A stretch of DNA of 64,000 nucleotides from Bartonella vinsonii subsp. berkhoffii ATCC 51672 (GTDB lineage Bacteria > Pseudomonadota > Alphaproteobacteria > Rhizobiales > Rhizobiaceae). A program made the translations under genes and the position numbers. Shown here in pieces: positions 27,169 to 35,029 of this stretch. How positions within the stretch are numbered: the first letter of the stretch is position 1; each line of letters opens with the position of its first letter. The stretch is from contig NZ_CADEAK010000002.1 of the NCBI RefSeq assembly GCF_902825225.1, positions 124,001 through 188,000 on the forward strand. Direction: 5' to 3'. The notes under the pieces are model-generated. The model made no database searches and was not told the origin of the DNA. It saw only the letters and a list, made by a program, of their open reading frames with translations.

Positions 27169-27950
27169 AAAGAGTAATTACTTTAGCAACAATAGCAGTA
27201 ATTTTGTTGACAACAAACTTAGCAAAAGCTTTGGTGTTTGGAGCAGGTGCAGCAGATTTAAGAAGCTCAGTTCCGTCTTTACCTAATTGGTTTCTTTGGA
27301 AATCACCTTCCAAAAAGGCGGCTCCTAAAAAGCCTACTCCACCGCAGCACTATGTAGAACTCATTGAGTTAATAAAAAAACAGCTTGAAATAAATAAGCA
27401 GCAACTCAAAAAGACAGCAGAAACGCATGATTCCGTAACAGGAAATCGAAAGTTAGGTACTAATCAACTTGAAGTTATAAAAACAGATCATACCAGTTTT
27501 TTTCTTAAAGATCCACAATGGATCTATAATGAAAATTCTGACATTTCAGCATCTAAGTTCAAGTCATTCAGTGGCATTCTAGGAGAGGAAAAAATCCCTG
27601 GTTCTATTGATCAGGCACGTAAATCTATCGAAAGGCGTAAACAATATGCAGCGATTGTCGATAAAGCTGTCAGTTTACAAACTTTTCAAGAATCAGAAAA
27701 TCGCTTTAAGCAAATCTCTGAACTCATAAAACAAATAAATACAACGACAGATCTAAAAGCCATTGCCGAATTACAAGCACGCATAAAAGGCATGCTCGCC
27801 ATGATCCAAAATGAATCGACAAAATTGCAAATGGTCGCGCACTCACGCAATGCAGAACAAGCACTTATTAGTCAACAAAAGCAAAAACGCAATATGCAAA
27901 TTCTTGACAGTACCAATAAGGGAATGCCCACCATAAGATTTACAAGATAA
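27165..27950 (+). CDS. trwJ: TrwJ (VirB5), copy 1, long form
   Basis: A 261-aa exported VirB5-type protein; VirB5 proteins sit at the pilus tip. Signal peptide MKRVITLATIAVILL to about residue 23. The next 80 residues, rich in Lys and Pro (PSKKAAPKKPTPPQHY) then coiled-coil-like (ELIKKQLEINKQQLKK), are largely absent from copies 2 and 3 (207 aa each). The C-terminal half is strongly conserved with them (RIKGMLAMIQNESTKLQMVA). In Bartonella TrwJ is reported to bind an erythrocyte surface protein, so the variable N-terminal part is a candidate host-contact surface. It directly follows trwK and is the only trwJ not preceded by a trwH. Confidence 0.9.
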   Translation: MKRVITLATIAVILLTTNLAKALVFGAGAADLRSSVPSLPNWFLWKSPSKKAAPKKPTPPQHYVELIELIKKQLEINKQQLKKTAETHDSVTGNRKLGTNQLEVIKTDHTSFFLKDPQWIYNENSDISASKFKSFSGILGEEKIPGSIDQARKSIERRKQYAAIVDKAVSLQTFQESENRFKQISELIKQINTTTDLKAIAELQARIKGMLAMIQNESTKLQMVAHSRNAEQALISQQKQKRNMQILDSTNKGMPTIRFTR

Positions 27951-27973
27951 GTTTTTGTATAACAAACTTAATT

Positions 27974-28129
27974 CTACGCCATTGTTTTTTCTTTCTTTCT
28001 CGGCAGAAAGCTAAATATCATATTGAGAATTTTCTCAACATCTTGGAGAAACACACGGAGACTTAATCCATCATAATCCAACAAAAATGCTGAAATGAAT
28101 TGCGTAAATAAAAATAAAACGTACGACAT
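27974..28129 (-). other. Antisense ORF in J-I spacer, copy 1
   Basis: On the reverse strand an ATG-started 51-aa frame reads MSYVLFLFTQFISAFLLDYD then GLSLRVFLQD. Nearly the same frame recurs in the spacers of the second and third units. No ribosome site is convincing. It may be a tiny membrane peptide gene, or the conserved DNA may act as a promoter, leader or RNA element for the sense transcript. Confidence 0.3.
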
Positions 28130-28181
28130 GCCCCCATATTTTAAGGTAATGGAAAACTAAAATTCGCTAACGAGGAATGCC

Positions 28182-29066
28182 ATGAACTTCAAAATGTTCA
28201 CGCAACTTTTTAATCACATTGATCAAGCAACAAAAACACATGTCATAGATATTTCCTCAAAAGCAATTGCTACAATTACACCCTTCGTATCAATCGGTCT
28301 CACCATCGCTTTTATTGTATATGGATGGCTCGTTATTCGCGGTGCAATAGATATGCCTGCCTCTGAATTCCTAAGCCGTTGCTTGCGGATCAGCATTATT
28401 ACTTCAATGGCATTGTCTGTAGGACTTTATCAGCAAGAAATTGCAAATGTGATAATAGAAATGCCGCATAATTTATTAAGTACACTGATGAAAGATCCAC
28501 CAAACAACAACCAATTAATCAGTTTGATTGACAAAGTAGCTGAAAGTGGTTTCACACGTGCAAGTGAAGCTTTCGAAGAATCTGCTTTCTTAGATGCTAA
28601 TGGACTACTTTATGGCCTCTTCGGTATCCTTATTCTGCTTGCAACAAGCTTCCTAGCCGCAATTGGCGGCGCCTTCATTTTGATGGCAAAGATCGCACTT
28701 GTACTCCTCGTAGGCCTCGGACCACTCTTTATCATCACCTTGCTCTGGCAACCAACCTATCGCTTTTTTGAGCAATGGATATCTCAAATTTTGAGCTATA
28801 TAATTCTCATTGTACTTCTAGCCACCATATTCAATCTCATGATGAATATCTTTGCAAATTATATGATAGATTTGAAATTCGATGGAAAACAGAATGTCGG
28901 TTTGATACTTGGTGGTGTTCTCATCTTGTCCATTATCTCCATCATACTGTTGCTCAAACTATCAAGCATTGCAAATGCTTTGGCTAAAGGCGTTACATTT
29001 GGACATCTCTGGAGATTAAATGCAGCAAGAAGCCTACCTTCACGTAACAACCGCACAATTAAATAA
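28182..29066 (+). CDS. trwI: TrwI (VirB6), copy 1
   Basis: A 294-aa polytopic inner-membrane protein of the VirB6 family. Hydrophobic segments lie near residues 33-55, 70-85, 145-175, 178-198, 205-230 and 245-265. The SFLAAIGGAFILMAKIALVL and GLGPLFIITLLWQPTYRFFE motifs are the VirB6 core. It is thought to form part of the translocation channel. GAGGAA precedes the ATG by five bases. The final 16 residues (ending SLPSRNNRTIK) are shared with copy 2 but lost in copy 3. Confidence 0.93.
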   Translation: MNFKMFTQLFNHIDQATKTHVIDISSKAIATITPFVSIGLTIAFIVYGWLVIRGAIDMPASEFLSRCLRISIITSMALSVGLYQQEIANVIIEMPHNLLSTLMKDPPNNNQLISLIDKVAESGFTRASEAFEESAFLDANGLLYGLFGILILLATSFLAAIGGAFILMAKIALVLLVGLGPLFIITLLWQPTYRFFEQWISQILSYIILIVLLATIFNLMMNIFANYMIDLKFDGKQNVGLILGGVLILSIISIILLLKLSSIANALAKGVTFGHLWRLNAARSLPSRNNRTIK

Positions 29067-29246
29067 TCAAAATACCTTAACCGCAAAATAGGAAATATCC
29101 ATGCTGCAGTTCAACATTTCCATAAATAAAAATGAAATTAAGAAAAAAGAAATGATCGCAAACTATGCGTTTTACTTTTTAATCAAAATTTAAATAATAA
29201 CAAAAATATTAGAGTTTTATATTATGGCAAAAAAATGAGTATCAAA

Positions 29247-29390
29247 ATGAAATCAATCGTTTTTGCAATTTTGATCGCAAGCCTTTTATCAGCTTGCACA
29301 TCGGCTCCACAACTAAAGAAGCCAAGTAATTGGAACCGTGTGCCTGTGAATAAAACAGTCCCTGCCGAAATTCAGCGAGAAACAATATGA
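29247..29390 (+). CDS. trwH: TrwH (VirB7 lipoprotein), copy 1
   Basis: A 47-aa lipoprotein. The signal peptide ends with lipobox LLSAC (Cys16), followed by the TSAPQLKKPSNWNRVPVNK mature part. VirB7-type lipoproteins anchor VirB9 at the outer membrane; the length fits the very short TrwH of the IncW plasmid system. An in-frame ATG lies four codons upstream (29235). Its TGA overlaps the ATG of the next trwJ (ATGA). Confidence 0.9.
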   Translation: MKSIVFAILIASLLSACTSAPQLKKPSNWNRVPVNKTVPAEIQRETI

Positions 29391-30010
29391 GAAAATTAAC
29401 TATCATAGTGACAATAAGCGTAATTCTTGCAACTCTAAACTCAGCAAAAAGTGCTGAAATTAAAGAAGACACTATTTCTCTTCTGGACAAAATACACAAA
29501 TCTATAACAGGCATTCGAGCAAAAACGTTAAAAACAGAAGAAGATGATGGAACTTTATTACTGCCGAATCCACAATACATCTATGACCAAACTAAGCAAA
29601 GTAATATTGCCAACAAGATCCCTGAATTATTTAGAAAAATTATAAAAGACGAAAATTATCTTCACGATTCTCCTGTAGATGAAGCACGCGAAACTCTTGA
29701 TTGGCGCAGTCAATATGCAGCAGTCATAGATAAAGTTATCCTTTTGCAGGCTTTTCAAGAAACAGAAAAGCGTTTTGAGGAAATTGCAAAAATTCTAACA
29801 AAGGTCACTGAAACGCAAGATTTAAAAGATATTGCTGAACTGGAGCTGCGTATGAAGGGCATGCTCGCCATGATCCAAAATGAATCGACAAAACTGCAAA
29901 TGGTCGCGCATTCAAGTAATACAGAACAAGCACTTATTAATCGACTAAAACGTAAACGCAATGTGCAAATTCTTCAGCAAAAAAATACACAAATGCCTAC
30001 AATAAGATAA
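29387..30010 (+). CDS. trwJ: TrwJ (VirB5), copy 2
   Basis: A 207-aa exported protein: signal peptide to about residue 22 (LNSAKSAE), a short N-terminal helix region (KEDTISLLDKIHKSITGIRA), a middle segment DQTKQSNIANKIPELFRKII, then the conserved coiled C-terminal half (QETEKRFEEIAKILTKV and MLAMIQNESTKLQMVAH). Compared with copy 3 most differences cluster in the middle segment, while both ends are nearly identical. It lacks the long Lys/Pro-rich insert of copy 1. Coupled to trwH copy 1. Confidence 0.9.
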   Translation: MRKLTIIVTISVILATLNSAKSAEIKEDTISLLDKIHKSITGIRAKTLKTEEDDGTLLLPNPQYIYDQTKQSNIANKIPELFRKIIKDENYLHDSPVDEARETLDWRSQYAAVIDKVILLQAFQETEKRFEEIAKILTKVTETQDLKDIAELELRMKGMLAMIQNESTKLQMVAHSSNTEQALINRLKRKRNVQILQQKNTQMPTIR

Positions 30011-30190
30011 GTTTTTGTATAAAAGACTGAATTCTACTCCATTTTTTTTACCTTCTCTCTCGGCAAAAGCCAATACATAATCATTGAGTACTCTCTCAAC
30101 ATCTTGAAGAAACACACGGAGACTTAATCCATCATAATCCAACAAAAATACTGAAATAAATTGTGTAAATAAAAATGAAACGTACGACAT
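29945..30190 (-). other. Antisense ORF in J-I spacer, copy 2
   Basis: The reverse-strand frame starts MSYVSFLFTQFISVFLLDYD as in copy 1. A length change in a run of A near 30045 shifts the frame, so it misses the stop used in copies 1 and 3 and runs on into the 3' end of the second trwJ (81 aa). Its core of about 50 bases is almost unchanged. Confidence 0.25.
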
Positions 30191-30242
30191 GTCCCCATGT
30201 TTCAAAGTAATGGAAAACTAAAATTCGCTAAAGAGGAATGCC

Positions 30243-31127
30243 ATGGACTTCAAAATGTTCGCGCAACTTTTTAATCACATTGATCAAGCAACGAAAACAT
30301 ATGTCATAGACATTTCCTCAAAAGCGATTGCTACAATTACACCCTTCGTATCAATTGGTCTTACCATTGCTTTCATTGTATATGGATGGCTCGTTATTCG
30401 TGGTGCAGTTGATATGCCAATTTCTGGATTCATAAACCGTTGCTTGGGGATCAGTATCATTACTTCAATTGCACTAACCGCAGGGTTGTACCAGAAAGAC
30501 ATTGCCAATGTAATAATAGACATACCTCAGGACTTATCAAATAAATTGTTAAACAATCCACCAAACAACAACCAATTAATCAGTTTGATTGACAAAGTGG
30601 CTTTAAGTGGATTCGAACGTGCAAGCGAAGCTTTCGAAGAATCTGCTTTCTTAGATGCTAATGGACTACTTTATGGCCTCTTCGGTATCCTTATTCTGCT
30701 TGCAACAAGCTTTCTAGTCGCAATCGGTGGTGCATTCATTTTGATGGCAAAGATCGCACTTGTACTCCTCGTAGGCCTCGGACCACTCTTTATTATTGCT
30801 TTGCTCTGGCAACCAACCTATCGCTTTTTTGAGCAATGGATAACACAAATTTTAAGTTACATAATTCTCATTGTACTTTTAGCCACCATATTCAGTCTCA
30901 TGATGAATATTTTTGCAAATTATATGATAGATTTGAAATTCGATGGAAAACAGAATGTCGGTTTGACACTTGGAGGTGCTCTCATTTTATCCATTATCTC
31001 CATCATACTGTTGCTCAAACTATCAAGCATTGCAAATGCTTTGGCAAAAGGCGTTACATTTGGACATCTCTGGAGATTAAATGCAGCAGGAAGCCTACCT
31101 TCACGTAACAACCGCACAATTAAATAA
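30243..31127 (+). CDS. trwI: TrwI (VirB6), copy 2
   Basis: A 294-aa VirB6-type channel protein, collinear with copy 1 with the same membrane segments. Differences from copy 1 concentrate near residues 58-115 (VDMPISGFINRCLGISI and DIPQDLSNKLLNNPP), in a loop and second membrane segment, and the rest is nearly identical. The same GAGGAATGCC leader precedes the ATG. Full-length C-terminus retained. Confidence 0.93.
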   Translation: MDFKMFAQLFNHIDQATKTYVIDISSKAIATITPFVSIGLTIAFIVYGWLVIRGAVDMPISGFINRCLGISIITSIALTAGLYQKDIANVIIDIPQDLSNKLLNNPPNNNQLISLIDKVALSGFERASEAFEESAFLDANGLLYGLFGILILLATSFLVAIGGAFILMAKIALVLLVGLGPLFIIALLWQPTYRFFEQWITQILSYIILIVLLATIFSLMMNIFANYMIDLKFDGKQNVGLTLGGALILSIISIILLLKLSSIANALAKGVTFGHLWRLNAAGSLPSRNNRTIK

Positions 31128-31306
31128 TCAAAATACCTTAACCGCAAAATAGGAAATATCCATGCTGTAGTTCAATATTTCCATAAATAAAAATGAAATT
31201 AAGAAAAGAGAAACGATCGCAAACTATGCGCTTTACTTTTTAATCAAAATTTAAATAATAACAAAAATATTTGAGTTTTATTTATGGCAAAAAAATGAGT
31301 ATTAAA

Positions 31307-31450
31307 ATGAAATCAATCGTTTTTGCAATTTTGATCGCAAGCCTTTTATCAGCTTGCACATCGGCTCCACAACTAAAGAAGCCAAGTAATTGGAACCGTG
31401 TGCCTGTGAATAAAACAGTCCCTGCCGAAATTCAGCGAGAAATAACATGA
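31307..31450 (+). CDS. trwH: TrwH (VirB7 lipoprotein), copy 2
   Basis: A 47-aa lipoprotein, identical in reading to copy 1 except for the last residues (REIT in place of RETI). Lipobox LLSAC intact. TGA overlaps the start of the third trwJ. Confidence 0.9.
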   Translation: MKSIVFAILIASLLSACTSAPQLKKPSNWNRVPVNKTVPAEIQREIT

Positions 31451-32070
31451 GAAAATTAACTATCATAGTGACAGTGAGCGTAATTCTTGCAACCCTAAAC
31501 TCAGCAAGAAGTACTGAAATTAAAGAAGACACTATTTCTCTTCTGGAAAAAATACACAAATCTATAACAGGCATTCGAGCAGAAACGTTAAAAACAAAAG
31601 AAGATGATGGAACTTTGTTGCTGCCGAATCCACGACACATCTACGATCAAAGTAAGAGAGATGATGTTACCAAAAAGGCCCCTAAATCATTTCAAGAAAT
31701 TATAAAAGACGAAAATGAACTTCGTGATTCTCCTGTAGATGACGCACGCGAAAAGCTTGATTGGCGCAGTCAATATGCAGCAGTCATAGATAAAGTTATC
31801 GTTTTGCAAGCTTTTCAAGAAACAGAAAAGCGTTTTGAGGAAATTGCAAAAATTCTAACAAAGGTCACTGAAACGCAAGATTTAAAAGGTATTGCTGAAC
31901 TGGAGCTGCGTATGAAGGGCATGCTCGCCATGATCCAAAATGAATCGACAAAACTGCAAATGGTCGCGCATTCAAGTAATACAGAACAAGCACTTATTAA
32001 TCGACTAAAACGTAAACGCAATGTGCAAATTCTTCAGCAAAAAAATACACAAATGCCTAAAATAAGATAA
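31447..32070 (+). CDS. trwJ: TrwJ (VirB5), copy 3
   Basis: A 207-aa exported protein nearly identical to copy 2 at its first 60 and last 90 residues. The middle reads DQSKRDDVTKKAPKSFQEII, where copy 2 has DQTKQSNIANKIPELFRKII. Clustered amino-acid change in an exposed mid-region is what diversification of a contact surface would leave. Signal peptide retained. Coupled to the preceding trwH. Confidence 0.9.
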   Translation: MRKLTIIVTVSVILATLNSARSTEIKEDTISLLEKIHKSITGIRAETLKTKEDDGTLLLPNPRHIYDQSKRDDVTKKAPKSFQEIIKDENELRDSPVDDAREKLDWRSQYAAVIDKVIVLQAFQETEKRFEEIAKILTKVTETQDLKGIAELELRMKGMLAMIQNESTKLQMVAHSSNTEQALINRLKRKRNVQILQQKNTQMPKIR

Positions 32071-32093
32071 GTTTTTGTATAAAAGACTGAATT

Positions 32094-32249
32094 CTACGCC
32101 ATTTTTTTACCTTCTCTCTCGGCAAAAGCCAACACATAATCATTGAGTACTCTCTCAACATCTTGGAGAAACACACGAAGACTTAATCCATCATAATCCA
32201 ACAAAAATACTGAAATAAATTGCGTAAATAAAAATAAAACGTACGATAT
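32094..32249 (-). other. Antisense ORF in J-I spacer, copy 3, start lost
   Basis: The reverse-strand frame is the same 51 residues as copy 1 in length and stop position (SYVLFLFTQFISVFLLDYD onward), but the ATG has become ATA and no in-frame ATG lies nearby upstream. This weakens the case for a protein and favours conservation of the DNA or RNA itself, or simply recent duplication. Confidence 0.25.
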
Positions 32250-32301
32250 GTCCCCATATTTTAAGGTAATAGAAAACTAAAATTCGCTAAAGAGGAATGC
32301 C

Positions 32302-33138
32302 ATGGACTTCAAAATGTTCACGCAACTTTTTAATCACATTGATCAAGCAACGAAAACATATGTCATGGATATTTCCTCAAAAGCGATTGCTACAATTACA
32401 CCCTTCGTATCAATCGGTCTTACCATTGCTTTCATTGTATATGGATGGCTCGTTATTCGCGGTGCAGTTGATATGCCAATCTCTGGATTCATAAACCGTT
32501 GCTTGGGGATCAGTATCATTACTTCAATTGCACTAACCGCAGGGTTGTACCAGAAAGACATTGCCAATGTGATAATAAACATACCTCAGGACTTATCAAA
32601 TAAATTGTTAAACAATCCACCAAACAACAACCAATTAATCAGTTTGATTGACAAAGTGGCTTTAAGTGGATTCGAACGTGCAAGCGAAGCTTTCGAAGAA
32701 TCTGCTTTCTTAGATGCTAATGGACTACTTTATGGCCTTTTCGGTATCCTTATTCTGCTTGCAACAAGCTTTCTAGTCGCAATCGGTGGTGCATTCATTT
32801 TGATGGCAAAGATCGCACTTGTACTCCTCGTAGGTCTCGGACCACTCTTTATCATCACCTTGCTTTGGCAACCAACCTATCGCTTTTTTGAGCAATGGAT
32901 AACACAAATTTTAAGTTATACAATTCTCATTGTACTCCTAGCCACCGTATTTAGTTTCATGATGAATATCTTTGCAAATTATATGATAGATTTGAAATTC
33001 GATGGACAGCAGAATGTGAGTTACGCGCTTGGTGGTGCTCTCATTTTATCCATTATATCCATTGTGCTATTGCTCAAACTGTCAAGCATTGCCAATGCTT
33101 TGGCTAAAGGTGTCACATTTGGACATCTATGGAGATGA
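32302..33138 (+). CDS. trwI: TrwI (VirB6), copy 3, C-terminally shortened
   Basis: A 278-aa VirB6-type protein, almost identical to copy 2 up to GVTFGHLWR. There a TTA leucine codon of the other copies is TGA, so 16 residues are lost. The sequence after the stop also diverges. All membrane segments remain, so the protein may still work. It precedes the third trwH and the single-copy trwG-F-E-D block. Confidence 0.92.
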   Translation: MDFKMFTQLFNHIDQATKTYVMDISSKAIATITPFVSIGLTIAFIVYGWLVIRGAVDMPISGFINRCLGISIITSIALTAGLYQKDIANVIINIPQDLSNKLLNNPPNNNQLISLIDKVALSGFERASEAFEESAFLDANGLLYGLFGILILLATSFLVAIGGAFILMAKIALVLLVGLGPLFIITLLWQPTYRFFEQWITQILSYTILIVLLATVFSFMMNIFANYMIDLKFDGQQNVSYALGGALILSIISIVLLLKLSSIANALAKGVTFGHLWR

Positions 33139-33370
33139 AATGCAGAAAGGAATAAGCAATATTCTCGGTAGCAACCAGCATAATTAGCTAACAAACATAT
33201 CCAATAGTCCAGTGAAAATATATCCACTGCAGATGAATATTTTCATAAATAAAAGATAAAATTAAGAAAAGAGAAAAAATCACAAACTATACACTTTACT
33301 TTTTTTATCAAAATTGAAATAATGATAAAAATATGAAAACTTTATATATACTAAAAATAGGAGTGTTAAA

Positions 33371-33514
33371 ATGAAATCAATCATTTTTACAGTTTTGATT
33401 GCAAGCCTTTTATCAGCTTGTGCATCAGCTCCAAAACTCAAAAAACCAAATAATTGGAATCGCGTACCTATTAACAAAATTGTCCCTGATGAAATTCAGC
33501 AAGGTGTCATATGA
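33371..33514 (+). CDS. trwH: TrwH (VirB7 lipoprotein), copy 3
   Basis: A 47-aa lipoprotein with lipobox LLSAC, and several substitutions relative to copies 1 and 2 (ASAPKLKKPNNWNRVPINK, then IVPDEIQQGVI). It is the most diverged trwH and adjoins trwG, so it may be the ancestral copy. TGA overlaps the trwG ATG. Confidence 0.9.
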   Translation: MKSIIFTVLIASLLSACASAPKLKKPNNWNRVPINKIVPDEIQQGVI

Positions 33515-34209
33515 GACAAAAACAACCTAAACCAGTAAAAGCAGATCAACTTAAAAATTATTACGAAGAAAGCCGTGGATTAGAACGTGAACTCATTAGC
33601 GAATTTATAAAATCACGCAGAACGGCATGGCGTGTAGCGGGTGCTGTTGGTATTTTTGGTTTATTCGGTATGATGTGCGGAGTCGTTGGCTTTTCCCAAC
33701 CAGCTCCAACACCCTTAGTGCTACGCGTTGATAACACAACAGGTGCGGTCGATGTAATTTCTGTGATGCGCGAGCATGAAACAAGCTACGGCGAGGTTGT
33801 GGATAGATATTGGCTCAATCAATATGTCCTTAACCGTGAAACTTATGACTACGATACTATTCAGCTAAACTATGACACTGCAGCGCTTTTAAGTGCACCA
33901 GCTGTTCAACAAGAATTTTATAAGATTTATGAAGGCGAAGATGCACGTGACAAAGTGCTTTCCAACAAAGCACGCATCACGGTTAAAGTACGATCGATTC
34001 AGCCCAATGGACATGGACAAGCAACTGTGCGTTTTACGACGCAACAACATGACACTAGCGGTGCCGTTGGACCAAAACAACATCAAATCGCAACAATTGG
34101 TTACACCTATGTTGGCGCACCAATGAAATCATCTGATCGATTGCTTAATCCACTTGGTTTTCAAGTGACAAGTTACCGCGCTGATCCGGAAATACTGTTG
34201 AATAATTAA
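33511..34209 (+). CDS. trwG: TrwG (VirB8)
   Basis: A 232-aa bitopic inner-membrane protein. Cytoplasmic tail of about 40 residues, one membrane segment (VAGAVGIFGLFGMMCGVVG, near 44-62), and a periplasmic VirB8 domain with RYWLNQYVLNRETYDYDTI near 112-130 and ATIGYTYVGAPMKSSDRLLN near the end. VirB8 is a scaffold linking inner-membrane and outer-membrane parts. Only one copy here, unlike trwL, J, I and H. Confidence 0.95.
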   Translation: MRQKQPKPVKADQLKNYYEESRGLERELISEFIKSRRTAWRVAGAVGIFGLFGMMCGVVGFSQPAPTPLVLRVDNTTGAVDVISVMREHETSYGEVVDRYWLNQYVLNRETYDYDTIQLNYDTAALLSAPAVQQEFYKIYEGEDARDKVLSNKARITVKVRSIQPNGHGQATVRFTTQQHDTSGAVGPKQHQIATIGYTYVGAPMKSSDRLLNPLGFQVTSYRADPEILLNN

Positions 34210-34222
34210 GGAATTGATTATT

Positions 34223-35029
34223 ATGAAAAAAATTGTGTTCATTGTCCTACTGTCCTCATTTTTATCTCTTTATACGGTATCTGTGCAAGCACTCAAAACT
34301 CCATCCAATTCACAATATGATCATCGTATTCGCTATGTAACATATAATGTAGCTGATGTGGTTCAAATAGAAACCGTTCTCGGCGTAGCAACACATATTA
34401 TTCTTGAAGAAGGTGAACAATATATCACCCATGCTTTTGGTGATTCTGATGCTTATGCCTTTGCTCATAAAGGGCGACATATTTTTATTAAGCCCAAAGC
34501 AGAGCTTGCCAATACAAACCTTATTGTTGTTACTGACAAGCGTAGCTACAAATTTCGATTACAATTTCGAAATGACCGTGCTGGTGCCACTTATGAATTA
34601 GCTTTTCATTATCCCAGTACCGATTCTCAAAATTTAGAGGAAAATAAGCAGCGCCTTGCCATTGAACGTGGTTTTCACCAAGTCGTGAACGGATATAATC
34701 TGAGCTACACCATGAGCGGCAACCAAAATATCGCCCCGATAAACGCTTGGGACAATGGACGTATTACCTATTTCAAATTTCCTACCAACATGGATATGCC
34801 ATCAATTTACGTAGTGGATGCTGAAGGCAATGAAAGCCTTATACCACGTACTGTTGTAGGCAATGCTAACGATATCATCGCCGTTCACAAGGTCAGCCCC
34901 AAGTGGCTCATACGGCTTGGCAAAAGTGCTTTGGCTATTTTCAATGAAGCCTACGACCCCAATGGTATACCAAACACAACTGGAACAATATCTTCGGTGG
35001 TTCACCGCATCAATAAAGGAGGAAAATGA
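34223..35029 (+). CDS. trwF: TrwF (VirB9)
   Basis: A 268-aa periplasmic/outer-membrane T4SS core protein. Signal peptide KKIVFIVLLSSFLSLYTVSV ending near QA, then the VirB9 N-terminal domain (YDHRIRYVTYNVADVVQI and ILEEGEQY) and C-terminal domain (NYS-like YNLSYTMSGNQNIAP, WDNGRITYFKFP, and IPNTTGTISSVVHRI). ATG 34223 is chosen over TTG 34214 because AAGGA lies ten bases before it. It would pair with TrwH and TrwE in the core complex. Confidence 0.95.
   Translation: MKKIVFIVLLSSFLSLYTVSVQALKTPSNSQYDHRIRYVTYNVADVVQIETVLGVATHIILEEGEQYITHAFGDSDAYAFAHKGRHIFIKPKAELANTNLIVVTDKRSYKFRLQFRNDRAGATYELAFHYPSTDSQNLEENKQRLAIERGFHQVVNGYNLSYTMSGNQNIAPINAWDNGRITYFKFPTNMDMPSIYVVDAEGNESLIPRTVVGNANDIIAVHKVSPKWLIRLGKSALAIFNEAYDPNGIPNTTGTISSVVHRINKGGK

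Noticed and set aside
22224-33514. CRISPR array suggested by repeats
   Set aside because: Repeats are whole genes and spacers of hundreds to thousands of bases, not short direct repeats with unique spacers, and no cas gene is present.
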